DNA from: Novosphingobium olei
Lineage (GTDB): Bacteria > Pseudomonadota > Alphaproteobacteria > Sphingomonadales > Sphingomonadaceae
Direction: 5' to 3'
DNA length: 64,000 bases
Assembly (NCBI RefSeq): GCF_012927405.1
Contig: NZ_JABBGM010000005.1
Coordinates: 248,001 to 312,000 of the forward strand
Of the stretch, positions 9,248 through 17,943 are shown piece after piece. How positions within the stretch are numbered: the stretch's first letter is position 1; each line of letters starts with the position of its first letter. A program made the translations under genes and the position numbers. The notes under the pieces were generated by a model. That model worked only from the letters and a program-made list of their open reading frames with translations. It had not been told where the DNA came from and did not search any database.

Positions 9248-10129
9248 GTGCGCATTCCACGGTCCTGGCTGTTCGTCCCCGGCGATAGCGAGAAGAAGTT
9301 GGCCAAGGGCCCGGAAACAGGTGCGCACGCGCTGATCGTCGATCTTGAAGATGCCGTCGCGCCTTCGGCCAAGGCCGAGGCGCGGCGCGTCACGCGCAAC
9401 TGGCTCGAAGCACACAAGCGGCAGGTGACCATGCGCAAGCAGGTCCACTGGGTGCGGATCAACGCGGTCGACACCGGGCTCTGGCGCGACGACCTTGGCG
9501 CCGTGATGCCCGGTGCGCCCGCCGGAATCATGGTGCCCAAGGCCGACGGGCCCGAACAGGTGCGCATGATCGCGGCCGAAATCTACGAGCTGGAACAGCG
9601 CAACGGCATTCCCAACGGCCAGACCAAGGTGCTGCCGCTGGTCAGCGAAACGCCGCGCGCGGCGATCACCATCGCCGATTATGCCACCAGCCCGATGCCG
9701 CGCCTGGCTGGCCTGACCTGGGGGGCAGAGGATCTCGGCGCGGAACTGGGTGCTTCGCGCAAGCGGGATGCCGCCGGCCTGTGGACCGATGCCTTCCGCT
9801 ATGTCCGGGCGCAGACGCTGTTGGTGGCCCACGCTGCCGGGGTCTGGGCGATCGACACGCTGCACGCCGATTTCCGCGACGAGGAAGGCCTGCGCCAGGC
9901 CGCGCTGGCCGCCAAGGGCGACGGGTTTGCCGGCATGCTGGCGATCCACCCCGCGCAAGTGCCGATTATCAACGCGGCCTTCGCGCCGAGCGAGGCGGAG
10001 CTGGACGAAGCGCACGCCATCGTCGAAGCCTTTGCCGGCAATCCGGGCGCGGGAACCCTGCAGCTCAACGGGCGGATGATCGACCAGCCGCACCTGCGCC
10101 AGGCGAAGGCGCTGCTCGGGATCGACTGA
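9248..10129 (+). CDS. HpcH/HpaI aldolase, CitE-like CoA-ester lyase
   Basis: A 293-residue TIM-barrel lyase of the citrate-lyase-beta/malyl-CoA-lyase family. The N-terminal RSWLFVPGDSEKK, the acidic metal-binding LIVDLEDAVAPSAK and GLTWGAEDLGAELG segments, and AIHPAQV near the C-terminus are family signatures. GTG 9248 is preceded by GAGAGGGAGAG. Such orphan CitE proteins cleave or form beta-hydroxyacyl-CoA thioesters (malyl-, methylmalyl- or citramalyl-CoA); the citF and citD subunits of citrate lyase are absent, so citrate lyase itself is unlikely. Confidence 0.88.
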   Translation: MRIPRSWLFVPGDSEKKLAKGPETGAHALIVDLEDAVAPSAKAEARRVTRNWLEAHKRQVTMRKQVHWVRINAVDTGLWRDDLGAVMPGAPAGIMVPKADGPEQVRMIAAEIYELEQRNGIPNGQTKVLPLVSETPRAAITIADYATSPMPRLAGLTWGAEDLGAELGASRKRDAAGLWTDAFRYVRAQTLLVAHAAGVWAIDTLHADFRDEEGLRQAALAAKGDGFAGMLAIHPAQVPIINAAFAPSEAELDEAHAIVEAFAGNPGAGTLQLNGRMIDQPHLRQAKALLGID

Positions 10130-10138
10130 CGCGCGGCT

Positions 10139-10474
10139 TCAGTTGGCGGGCGGCGGCGGCGATGCTGCAGCAGGAGCGGCGGCGGGCGCTGGCGCTTCCG
10201 CTTCGGGTTCATCGGCGGCACTGCTGGCATCGTCTGCCGGCGCCTTGGCCGTTTTTGCTCCGGCGCTCGGCTGCACCGGCTGGAGCGGCGGCTCGGATGT
10301 CGAAGTGTCGAGATTGATCATCGAATCGCTGACCGTGCCGGGCAGGACTTCGCCACCGGCCGCCTGCGCGGCATTGCCGTCGTCCTTCTTGCCACAGGCC
10401 GAAAGTGCCAGCACCGCCAGCGGCGCGAATAGGAAAAGGCGGGCGGGCAGGTGCATCGGGCGAAATCCTGTCAT
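10139..10474 (-). CDS. Small lipoprotein of unknown function
   Basis: Short protein with a lipoprotein signal peptide ending in the lipobox LSAC, followed by GKKDDG and then a low-complexity tail rich in alanine, proline and acidic residues ending in PPPPAN. The ATG at 10474 overlaps the lipB stop as ATGA, arguing for coupling; ATG 10456 (MHLPARLF) has an upstream AGGA and is a good alternative that gives a more compact signal peptide. The lipidated cysteine is predicted to anchor it in the envelope. No domain is recognised. Confidence 0.65.
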   Translation of the reverse strand: MTGFRPMHLPARLFLFAPLAVLALSACGKKDDGNAAQAAGGEVLPGTVSDSMINLDTSTSEPPLQPVQPSAGAKTAKAPADDASSAADEPEAEAPAPAAAPAAASPPPPAN

Positions 10475-11136
10475 GATGCCGGAGGGCAGGCGACGTCTAG
10501 CTTGGCCAGGAACGCCCCGGCTCGGGCCAGCAATGCCGCATCGAAGGCCTCCGGCGCAACCGTCAGGCCAAGATCGGCAAGGCTGGTAACCCCGAATTCC
10601 TCGATCCCGCACGGCACGATCCCGCCGAAGTGGGCAAGATCGGGCGACAGGTTGACCGAAAACCCGTGCATGGTGACCCAGCGGCGGATGCGCACACCGA
10701 TCGCGCCGATCTTGGCTTCGCGGCCGTCGCGCCCGTTGGTCCAGATGCCCACGCGCCCTTCGGCTCGCCAGCTTTCGACGCCGAAATCGCCCAGCGTATC
10801 GATCACCCAGCCTTCCAGCGCATGGACGAAGCCGCGCACGTCGCGCGCGCGCTTGCGCAGGTCGATCAGGACATAGCCCACGCGCTGCCCGGGTCCGTGA
10901 TAGGTATAGCGCCCGCCGCGCCCGGCCTCGACCACCTCGAATCGCGGATCGAGCAGCTCGTCCGCCGCCGCGCTGGTGCCGGCGGTGTAGACCGGCGGAT
11001 GTTCAAGCAGCCAGATCAGCTCGCCCGCGCGGCCTTCGGCGATTTCGGCATTGCGCGTCGCCATGGCATCGAGCGCGACGCGATAGGGCACCGGTTGCGC
11101 CTCGCGCCGCACTTCGAGATCGGAAGGAAGATCCAT
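10471..11136 (-). CDS. lipB: Lipoyl(octanoyl) transferase LipB
   Basis: Transfers octanoate from octanoyl-ACP to lipoyl domains of 2-oxoacid dehydrogenases and GcvH, the first step of lipoate assembly. The 221-residue protein shows [30 protein letters not shown] (with the conserved lysine) and VPCGI with the catalytic cysteine. ATG 11136 begins at the family N-terminus; the frame is open further upstream but without a plausible start. lipA is not adjacent. It reads into the small lipoprotein gene by a 4-base overlap. Confidence 0.95.
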   Translation of the reverse strand: MDLPSDLEVRREAQPVPYRVALDAMATRNAEIAEGRAGELIWLLEHPPVYTAGTSAAADELLDPRFEVVEAGRGGRYTYHGPGQRVGYVLIDLRKRARDVRGFVHALEGWVIDTLGDFGVESWRAEGRVGIWTNGRDGREAKIGAIGVRIRRWVTMHGFSVNLSPDLAHFGGIVPCGIEEFGVTSLADLGLTVAPEAFDAALLARAGAFLAKLDVACPPAS

Positions 11137-11234
11137 GCCGCCTGCGATGGTGCTTCGTCCGTAAAAGTGCAAGGGGGTGCGCTCCCCCTGCGAGCCTGCT
11201 AGAACCGGGCTGCTTCCAAGGATATGACGCCCCC

Positions 11235-12041
11235 GTGACCACACTCGACAGCAGCACCGCCTGGTCCAGCGCCACGCGCATGGTCGCGGCCAACCGCGAC
11301 GTGCTCGCGCCGATCGCGGGTGTGTTCTTCTTCCTGCCGGGCCTGATCGGCGCGATCTTCGTGCCCGCCCCGGCGGTGCAGAGCGGCATGAACGAAGCGC
11401 AGATGATCGATGCGATGCAGTCCTATTACGCCGGTTCGCTGCCGCTGCTGATCCTGCTGTCGCTGATTCCCATGGCGGGGATGCTGACGATGCTGGTGGC
11501 GATGATCGATGCCAGCCGGCCGACCATTGGCGAAGCCATCCGCCGCAGCTTCCGCGCCCTTCCCGCGTACTTCGCCGGGCAGCTGCTCGTCGCGCTGGCG
11601 CTGACGCCGGCGGTGCTGCTGATCGTCGGCCTGCTCGGCGCGGTCCTGCCCGCGGCGCTGGCGGTGGCGATCGCCATGGCCGTGCTGCTGTGGCCGGTGA
11701 TGCGCACGATGCTGATCGGCCCGATCCTGGCGAGCGGGCGGGAACGCTCGCCCATCGCCGCGATCCGCGAAAGCATGCGCCTGACGCGGGGCAACAGCGG
11801 CCGGATGCTCGCCTTCATCGGGCTCGCCGGGTTCCTGTTCCTGGTCGTCTATGGCCTGGTGATGATGGTCGTGGGCGTGGTGCTGGTGCTGGTCAGCGGG
11901 GGAGAGCCGCAGCGCGTGCTGGCCGAGGCGATCTCGGGCGTGCTGATTGCCGCGGCCTATACCTACTTCGTGGCGATCCTCGCCGCGATCCACGAACAGC
12001 TGGCCGGCCGGGACACGACGCCCGCCTCGACCTTCGGCTGA
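11235..12041 (+). CDS. Multi-pass membrane protein of unknown function
   Basis: A 268-residue integral membrane protein with about six helices, including a very hydrophobic stretch near residues 110-160 and another near 190-220. The short motif [14 protein letters not shown] between helices is shared with a group of membrane proteins that resemble the membrane part of glycerophosphodiester phosphodiesterases, but no catalytic residues are seen. The GTG start is forced, because the ATG at 11224 runs into a stop after four codons. It is divergent from lipB. Confidence 0.7.
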   Translation: MTTLDSSTAWSSATRMVAANRDVLAPIAGVFFFLPGLIGAIFVPAPAVQSGMNEAQMIDAMQSYYAGSLPLLILLSLIPMAGMLTMLVAMIDASRPTIGEAIRRSFRALPAYFAGQLLVALALTPAVLLIVGLLGAVLPAALAVAIAMAVLLWPVMRTMLIGPILASGRERSPIAAIRESMRLTRGNSGRMLAFIGLAGFLFLVVYGLVMMVVGVVLVLVSGGEPQRVLAEAISGVLIAAAYTYFVAILAAIHEQLAGRDTTPASTFG

Positions 12042-12066
12042 CCTTTTCGGCCAGCCTTGCGAAGGC

Positions 12067-12693
12067 CTATTCCTTCCAGCCCCAGCTGATCACGCAGGGC
12101 GGCACGTTCACCGGCTCGAACCCCTTGTCGATGTGGCGGAAATACTTGCCCATCAGCGTCCGCGCACGGGCAGTGTACTGATAGACGAGGAAGGCCCCAC
12201 CCGGCCGCAGCACGCGGTGCGTTGCCGCCATGATCGCCGGCCCCACGCCTTCGGGCAGGGTCGAGAACGGCAGGCCCGACAGGACGTAGTCGGCATGATC
12301 GAAACCGTGCGCACGCACGATTTCCTCGACATCGGCCGCCGAACCGTTGACCGCGATGAAGCGGCTGTCACCGATCGTGCGCGACAGGTAGGCGATGAAA
12401 TCGGGGTTGGTGTCGATCACGATCAGCCGGCCATCGCGGCGCAGCTTTTCCAGCACGGGACGGCAGAAGGTGCCCACGCCCGGGCCATATTCGACGAACA
12501 GGCGGCACTGGTCCCAATCGACGCGCGACAGCACGCGTTCGATCGTGCGGCGCGACGAAGGGACGATCGCCCCCACCATCACCGGGTGCTTGACGAAGCC
12601 CTTGAAGAAGATGCCGGCGGGCCCGAGCATCTGTTCCGCCTTGCGCTTCGCCCGGTGCAGAATGGGACGACGCGCAGCTTGCGTGGAAGTCAT
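12067..12693 (-). CDS. Class I SAM-dependent methyltransferase, phospholipid N-methyltransferase-like
   Basis: A 208-residue Rossmann methyltransferase. Motif I reads VEYGPGVGTF (about residue 68), with an acidic IDTNPDF motif and LSGLPFST further on. The N-terminal HPVMVGAIVPSSR and C-terminal PPCVISW segments resemble the alphaproteobacterial PmtA group that methylates phosphatidylethanolamine toward phosphatidylcholine. That specific reaction is an inference from overall likeness; rRNA or small-molecule methylation cannot be excluded. It lies convergent with the upstream membrane protein gene. Confidence 0.75.
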   Translation of the reverse strand: MTSTQAARRPILHRAKRKAEQMLGPAGIFFKGFVKHPVMVGAIVPSSRRTIERVLSRVDWDQCRLFVEYGPGVGTFCRPVLEKLRRDGRLIVIDTNPDFIAYLSRTIGDSRFIAVNGSAADVEEIVRAHGFDHADYVLSGLPFSTLPEGVGPAIMAATHRVLRPGGAFLVYQYTARARTLMGKYFRHIDKGFEPVNVPPCVISWGWKE

Positions 12694-12846
12694 CGTGGCG
12701 GAACACCCTTCAAATCAACGTGACACGAGCGCGTCGCAAATTTGTCTTCGCATTGCAAGCGCGCTGCGACGATCCTACCGAGGAAGGAATGAACCGGATG
12801 TGACAGGATCTCGAAGTCCGTCACGTTCGAAGGGAGAGCAAACCGC

Positions 12847-14256
12847 GTGAATCAGACCGGTATCCACGGCCCTGCCGCCGAAGCGGGCGGCCCTGCCGCC
12901 GAAGCGGGCGTCCCTGCCGCGCTCGCCAGCCAGCATCTACCACGCGGCCGCATGGCGCTGCTCTTCGCGGTGATGCTGACCACGGCGGCGGGCAATACCG
13001 CGATGCAATCGGTCATGCCCTCGATCGGCACGCACCTTGGCATCGCCGACGTGTGGGTGAGCCTCGCCTATTCGTGGTCGGCGCTGCTTTGGATGCTGCT
13101 CGCCCCGTTCTGGGCGCGCCGGTCCGACCGCCGCGGCCGCAAGGCGATGATGAGCCTTGGCATGGGCGCCTTCGCGCTGTCGTTCGCTCTGTGCGGCACG
13201 GTGCTGTTCTTCGGCCTGCGTGGCATGTTCACCGGGCTTTCGACGATCCTCCTCTTCGCGCTCGCCCGCTCGCTCTACGGCGGTTTCGGCTCGGCAGCAC
13301 CCCCGGCCGTGCAGGCCTATGTCGCCAGCCGCACCAGCCGCGAAGAGCGGACCAAGGCGTTGAGCCTCGTCTCCTCCAGCTTCGGCCTCGGCACGGTGCT
13401 CGGCCCGGCGCTTGCGCCGCTCCTGATCCTGCCGGGGCTGGGGCTGGTCGGCCCTTTCGCGCTGTTCGCGCTGTTCGCGGTCGGCGTGCTGGTCACCCTG
13501 CGGCTGCGCCTGCCCGACGATGCTCCGAGCTATGCCGGGCGGGGCGAGATCATGGAGGAGCCGTTCAGCCCATCGTCGAACCCGCGCATGGTCGATGATG
13601 ATCCCGACGGATCGCCGGATTCGCTGCCCGAGGCCGAACCCCGGCACACCGATGCCAGCCGGCTGCGCTGGGGCGATCGCCGGATTCGCGCGTGGCTGCT
13701 GATCGGCACGCTCGGCGGGCAGGCGCAGTCGATCCTGCTCGGCTTGATCGGTTTCCTCCTGCTCGACCGGCTCGGCCTGCGCCACCAGCCCGACGTTGCC
13801 GCCGGCTCGATCGGGCTGGTGCTGATGTGCGGCGCGGTCGCCACTCTGCTCGCGCAATGGGGCCTGATTCCCACGCTCGGTCTCGGCCCGCGCACGTCCA
13901 CGCTGTGGGGCATGGGGCTGTGCTGCGCGGGCGTGATCCCGATGGCGCTGGGTCGCGATCTGCACACTATCGCCACCGGCTTTGCCATCTGCTCGCTGGG
14001 CTTCGGCCTGTTCCGCCCCGGCTTCACCTCGGGCGCCAGCCTTGCCGTCACGCGGGCGGAACAGGGGCAATCGGCCGGGATCGTCGCCGCCGTCAACGGA
14101 TCGGCCTACATCGTCACGCCGGCGATCGGGGTGTTCCTCTACAACCACTCCGCCTGGCTCGCCTGGGCGCTGGTCGAAGCGCTGGCGGTGGGCGTGCTGG
14201 TGATCGGCCTTGGCATGATCAAGCCGGACAGCCCCGAAACCGAACGGCGGCGCTGA
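12847..14256 (+). CDS. MFS transporter
   Basis: Major facilitator superfamily transporter of 469 residues with 12 predicted helices. The loop between helices 2 and 3 has RRSDRRGRKAMM, the classical MFS motif A. A hydrophilic central loop (about residues 235-280, DDDPDGSPDSLPEAE) separates the halves. GTG 12847 has a GGGAGAG ribosome-binding site. The cytosolic N-terminus carries a duplicated GPAAEAG heptapeptide coded by a 21-bp tandem repeat. Substrate is unknown; the arrangement is drug-efflux-like. Confidence 0.85.
   Translation: MNQTGIHGPAAEAGGPAAEAGVPAALASQHLPRGRMALLFAVMLTTAAGNTAMQSVMPSIGTHLGIADVWVSLAYSWSALLWMLLAPFWARRSDRRGRKAMMSLGMGAFALSFALCGTVLFFGLRGMFTGLSTILLFALARSLYGGFGSAAPPAVQAYVASRTSREERTKALSLVSSSFGLGTVLGPALAPLLILPGLGLVGPFALFALFAVGVLVTLRLRLPDDAPSYAGRGEIMEEPFSPSSNPRMVDDDPDGSPDSLPEAEPRHTDASRLRWGDRRIRAWLLIGTLGGQAQSILLGLIGFLLLDRLGLRHQPDVAAGSIGLVLMCGAVATLLAQWGLIPTLGLGPRTSTLWGMGLCCAGVIPMALGRDLHTIATGFAICSLGFGLFRPGFTSGASLAVTRAEQGQSAGIVAAVNGSAYIVTPAIGVFLYNHSAWLAWALVEALAVGVLVIGLGMIKPDSPETERRR
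12868..12909. repeat. 21-bp tandem repeat inside the MFS gene
   Basis: Two exact 21-base copies plus a partial third, adding seven in-frame residues per copy to the N-terminal tail of the transporter. Copy-number change would not shift the frame. Confidence 0.75.
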
Positions 14257-14264
14257 GCTTTCGC

Positions 14265-15203
14265 TCAGGCGGCGGCAATGCGCATGGCGACGCGCCGCGC
14301 GGCGGCATTGTGCAGCCGCACCGCGACGACCAGCAGCAGGTTGAGCACGATCGTCTGGTAGATGAAGTAGTACAGCGGGCTGCCCGCGATCATACCGATC
14401 CCGAGCACGATGGCGCGCGGGTTGGGGCCCAGGAACTTGAGCAGCAGCAGCAGTGGGCGCTGTTCCTTCTGCACTTCGGCGCGGATCTGCGCCAAGCGCG
14501 CCGGATCATCCTTCATCGCCGCGGTCACCGCCGCATCGACCTGCAGCGCCCAAGGGCTCATGCCCGAAGCAAGGCGCAGGTAGCCGCGCACGAAGCCCCG
14601 CAGGATCCACGAAACGCCGCGCTTGTCCTTGAACAACGCGCCGTCATCCTTGGCCGAATTGTTCAGCCACGGCACGCCATAGGTCCAGTACTGGTAGAAC
14701 CGGCGCTGCACCTCGACGAAGTTCGACTGCACCACGTGGCTGGCCCCGGCGGCCAGCGTCCAGAACCACGCCCAGCCCGGGCCGATCGCGCGCGTCAGCA
14801 CGAAGGCGAGCAGGACGTAGAGCACGATGTGGCTGGCGTAGTCGCAGATGCCGTCGACCAGCTCGCCCAGTGGGCTGGTCTTGCCGGTGATCCGGGCAAG
14901 GTCGCCGTCGGCACCATCGACCACGTGCCACGTCATGTGCAGCGCCATGCCGATGAACGCGCCCGCCGGCCAGGCCAGTCCCCAGTAGCAGAACCCTGCC
15001 GCCACCACGCACAGCCCGCCGATCACGCTGACCATGTTGGGGGTGATCGGGGTGGACGCCAGCCGCCGCGCAAGCTGCCAGGCCAGCGGGTGATAGACAT
15101 AGTGGTTGAGCGCGTCCTGCAGTTCGCGCGGACGGCGCGGGCGCTGCGGCACCGGCCTGGGCCCGGCAGCGTGCCCGTCTCCAGCCTTGCTCGCGCCGTT
15201 CAT
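14265..15203 (-). CDS. CDP-alcohol phosphatidyltransferase family protein
   Basis: Integral membrane enzyme (312 residues) that joins a CDP-linked alcohol to a second alcohol. The signature DG-x2-AR-x8-G-x3-D-x3-D is complete: DGADGDLARITG, then G, D and D within GELVDGICD near residues 98-122. Several transmembrane segments follow. ATG 15203 has an AGGGA site; an in-frame TTG two codons upstream is less likely. It is divergent from a second enzyme of the same superfamily and lies beside inositol-phosphate genes, so inositol-phosphate or a related polyol is a plausible acceptor. Confidence 0.85.
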   Translation of the reverse strand: MNGASKAGDGHAAGPRPVPQRPRRPRELQDALNHYVYHPLAWQLARRLASTPITPNMVSVIGGLCVVAAGFCYWGLAWPAGAFIGMALHMTWHVVDGADGDLARITGKTSPLGELVDGICDYASHIVLYVLLAFVLTRAIGPGWAWFWTLAAGASHVVQSNFVEVQRRFYQYWTYGVPWLNNSAKDDGALFKDKRGVSWILRGFVRGYLRLASGMSPWALQVDAAVTAAMKDDPARLAQIRAEVQKEQRPLLLLLKFLGPNPRAIVLGIGMIAGSPLYYFIYQTIVLNLLLVVAVRLHNAAARRVAMRIAAA

Positions 15204-15342
15204 TCGCAATCCCTGTCCATCTTGACGAGTGTTCGACCAACCGCCTTGTCGCTGGCCGATCCGTTCCTATAGTTTCCTTCGAATAGCCCGAACGCGCCGC
15301 ACCGCAAGGGACGGCGGCAATTGGCGTGCTCTGGGAGAGGCG

Positions 15343-16440
15343 ATGTCCACGCTTTCCTTCGTGATCGAGGCGACAGCCTTCCTGCGCCAGCGGGTCGCGG
15401 GCCTCAGCGGCCTTGCCCGCACCCTGATCCTCGCCGATCTCGCCGGTGCCGACCGCATCGTGATCGTGGCCGATGCGCCGGTCGAACGCGACTGGCAGAC
15501 CAGCTTTGCCGATCGTGGACGCCCACTGCCCCGGATCGAGATCGTGCGCCAACACGATGACGGCGCTTCCGGGGCGCGCGAAGTGCGCGTGCCGGGGGAC
15601 GTGCTGCTCACGCCCGAAGGCATCGCCTGGCTGCGCGACGAAGGCGCGCGTTCGCTGGTCGCCGGGCGCCACTTCCACGTCGGCCGCGATCCCGCCGCGC
15701 TCACCCGCGCGATCCTTGCCGATACGGTCAAGCCCACCGACGGCTGGGTCTGCCGCCGGCTCAACCGCCCGATCTCGAACCGCATCTCGATGGTCCTGCT
15801 GCGGTTCGGCGTTGGGCCGATGCCGGTCACCTGGTTCACCCTTGGTCTATCGGCGCTGATGGTCGCAATCCTCGTGCAGGGTGGCTGGACCGCCTTCGCG
15901 CTCGGCGGGCTGCTGTACCAGGCGGTCTCGGTGATCGATGGCGTCGATGGGGAAATCGCGCGGGCCAGCTTTCGCTTCTCCGCACGCGGCGCAATGCTCG
16001 ACACCGCATGCGACATGATCGCCAATTTCGGCTTTGCCATCGGCCTGATGACGGGGCTGATCCGCAGCGAAGGGCCCGAACACATCAGCTTTGCCGTCGC
16101 CATCGTCATGCTGCTGGCCTCGGGCATCGTGCTGATGCTCTCGCTGCTCCGCCTGGGGCCGCGCAAGGGCAGCTTCGACGTGTTGCGCGCCGCGCTGACC
16201 GAGCGGCTGCACCGCCACCGGCGGCTGCAGAAGCTGGTGCTCGGCGTGGAACGGCTGTTCAAGCGCGATGTCTACGTGCTGGTCGGGTGCCTTGCCTGCC
16301 TCGCCGGTCTTGCCCCGCTGCTGCCACCGGTGATCGTCGGGGGCCTTGCCGTGTGGATCGCGGCGATCTGCTGGTGCGCGCCACTTATCGCAACCGATCG
16401 GACCGGCCGGCTGCTGCCCCCGCATCTGCGCATGCCGTGA
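15343..16440 (+). CDS. CDP-alcohol phosphatidyltransferase with N-terminal nucleotidyltransferase-like region
   Basis: A 365-residue two-part protein. Residues ~1-125 resemble a sugar nucleotidyltransferase fold, but the usual N-terminal glycine-rich loop is missing, so this part is probably non-catalytic. The segment VKPTDGWVCRRLNRPISNRIS-like (about residues 128-148; key residues K, TDG, R, NR, IS) precedes the membrane domain, as in the bifunctional IPCT/DIPPS enzymes of di-myo-inositol-phosphate synthesis. The catalytic signature DGVDGEIAR ... G ... D ... D is complete near residues 205-228. A GGGAGAGG site precedes ATG 15343. Context with inositol-3-phosphate synthase and a separate nucleotidyltransferase suggests an inositol phosphodiester product. 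Confidence 0.82.
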   Translation: MSTLSFVIEATAFLRQRVAGLSGLARTLILADLAGADRIVIVADAPVERDWQTSFADRGRPLPRIEIVRQHDDGASGAREVRVPGDVLLTPEGIAWLRDEGARSLVAGRHFHVGRDPAALTRAILADTVKPTDGWVCRRLNRPISNRISMVLLRFGVGPMPVTWFTLGLSALMVAILVQGGWTAFALGGLLYQAVSVIDGVDGEIARASFRFSARGAMLDTACDMIANFGFAIGLMTGLIRSEGPEHISFAVAIVMLLASGIVLMLSLLRLGPRKGSFDVLRAALTERLHRHRRLQKLVLGVERLFKRDVYVLVGCLACLAGLAPLLPPVIVGGLAVWIAAICWCAPLIATDRTGRLLPPHLRMP

Positions 16441-16767
16441 CGAACCGGGCGATGTCCCGCGTGCAAAAATTCACAAGGACGCGCCCCGGGGAATGCTGCA
16501 CACGCGCAATCGCGGGGGCATGGCGGTGGCAAAGGATTTGCGCTAATGCGCGCGTTATCCATGGATGGATCGCGATCCGGTCCCCCTTTGCTCTCGCAGT
16601 TGCAGCGCGCTGCCTGGCGAGAGACGAGACGCGGGGGTGAATCGTGGAAGCGTGACAGACGGGAAATTTTCTTGCAATAGCCGGCCAATTTCCGGATTGA
16701 GGCAATTTAGTGACAGCGCGCGGGGCTCAACCGGGCAAGCAGCGCCTGTGTGAAGGGACATGAGTAC
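16441..16767. other. Intergenic leader of the inositol-3-phosphate synthase gene
   Basis: A 327-base gap with no credible gene. Its main feature is a nested inverted repeat at 16591-16623. The following 140 bases become relatively AT-rich (AAATTTTC, CAATTTAG), fitting a promoter or leader for the downstream gene, but no clear -35/-10 pair was found. Confidence 0.5.
16591..16623. promoter_or_regulatory. Nested stem-loop in the ino1 upstream region
   Basis: Outer arms CTCTCGC and GCGAGAG enclose an inner GCAGC/GCTGC palindrome. In RNA this would be a stable two-tier hairpin about 145 bases before the start codon. It lacks a T-run, so a simple terminator is unlikely. Confidence 0.5.
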
Positions 16768-17868
16768 ATGAAGCCAATAAAGGTCGCGGTGATCGGGGTC
16801 GGCAACTGCGCCAGCTCGCTCGTCCAAGGCGTCTACTTCTACCGCAACAACAACTCGACCAACGGCCTGATCCACGACCGCATCGGCGGCTATGGCGCCG
16901 GTGACGTCGAGTTCGTGCTGGGCGTCGATGTCGATGCACGCAAGGTCGGCAAGGACATTTCGGAAGCGATCTTCGCTGCCCCGAACTGCACCGCCGTTTT
17001 CCATGCCGATGTTCCCGCCACCGGCGGCAAGGTCATCATGGGCAAGATTCTCGATGGCGTCGCCGATCACATGACCGGCATGGGCGAGCGCGGCTTCATC
17101 GTCGCCGACCAGCCCGAAGCGACCCACGAAAGCATCGTCGCCGCGCTCAAGGAATCGGGCGCCGAAGTGCTCCTCAACTTCCTGCCCGTCGGTTCGCAGA
17201 CCGCCACCGAATTCTACATGGAATGCGCGCTCGAAGCGGGCGTCGCGGTGGTCAACTGCATGCCGGTGTTCATCGCCTCCACGCCGGAATGGGAATCGAA
17301 GTTCCGCGCCAAGCGCATCCCGATCGTGGGTGACGACATCAAGGCGCAGGTCGGCGCCACGATCGTCCACCGCGTGCTGTCGAGCCTGTTCGGCGCCCGT
17401 GGCGTGCAGGTCGAAAAGACCTACCAGCTCAACACCGGCGGCAACACCGACTTCATGAACATGCTCGATCGCCAGCGTCTGGGCAGCAAGAAGGAATCGA
17501 AGACCGAGGCGGTGCAGGCCATGCTCGCCCAGCGTCTCGAGGACGAGAACATCCACGTCGGCCCGTCGGACTACGTTCCCTGGCAGAAGGACAACAAGCT
17601 GTGCTTCCTTCGCCTCGAAGGTTCGCAGTGGGGCAACGTGCCGATGAACCTCGAACTCCGCCTCTCGGTGGAAGACAGCCCGAACTCGGCCGCTTGCGTG
17701 ATGGATGCGATCCGTTGCTGCAAGGTCGCGCTCGATCGCGGCGAAGGCGGTGCTCTGATCGGCCCGTCGGCCTATTTCTGCAAGCACCCGCCGCAGCAGT
17801 TCAACGACGACACCGCCGCGCAGATGGTCGAGGAATTCATCTCGGACACCGCGCTGGCCGCCGAGTAA
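16768..17868 (+). CDS. ino1: Inositol-3-phosphate synthase
   Basis: Converts glucose 6-phosphate to 1D-myo-inositol 3-phosphate with NAD as a catalytic cofactor, the committed step of inositol synthesis. At 366 residues it is the short actinobacterial/archaeal-like form. The N-terminal VIGVGNCASSLVQG is the dinucleotide loop, and LNFLPVGSQ, GDDIKAQVGATIVHR and NTGGNTDFMN are the conserved catalytic blocks. ATG 16768 has an AAGGGA site; a GTG at 16750 is in frame but matches no family N-terminus. It lies between two CDP-alcohol transferases and a nucleotidyltransferase, forming an inositol-phosphate pathway set. Confidence 0.95.
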   Translation: MKPIKVAVIGVGNCASSLVQGVYFYRNNNSTNGLIHDRIGGYGAGDVEFVLGVDVDARKVGKDISEAIFAAPNCTAVFHADVPATGGKVIMGKILDGVADHMTGMGERGFIVADQPEATHESIVAALKESGAEVLLNFLPVGSQTATEFYMECALEAGVAVVNCMPVFIASTPEWESKFRAKRIPIVGDDIKAQVGATIVHRVLSSLFGARGVQVEKTYQLNTGGNTDFMNMLDRQRLGSKKESKTEAVQAMLAQRLEDENIHVGPSDYVPWQKDNKLCFLRLEGSQWGNVPMNLELRLSVEDSPNSAACVMDAIRCCKVALDRGEGGALIGPSAYFCKHPPQQFNDDTAAQMVEEFISDTALAAE

Positions 17869-17893
17869 CACCGGCCCAGTCGTCTGGTATCAG

Positions 17894-17925
17894 AAGCGGC
17901 GCCGGTCACCCGACCGGCGCCGCTT
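17894..17925. terminator. Strong hairpin between ino1 and the nucleotidyltransferase gene
   Basis: Perfect 14-bp stem (AAGCGGCGCCGGTC and its complement) around an ACCC loop. No T-run follows, so it may be a weak terminator, an attenuator or an mRNA-end stabiliser that tunes the downstream gene relative to ino1. Confidence 0.6.
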
Positions 17926-17943
17926 CGCGTTGAAGGAAGCCCG

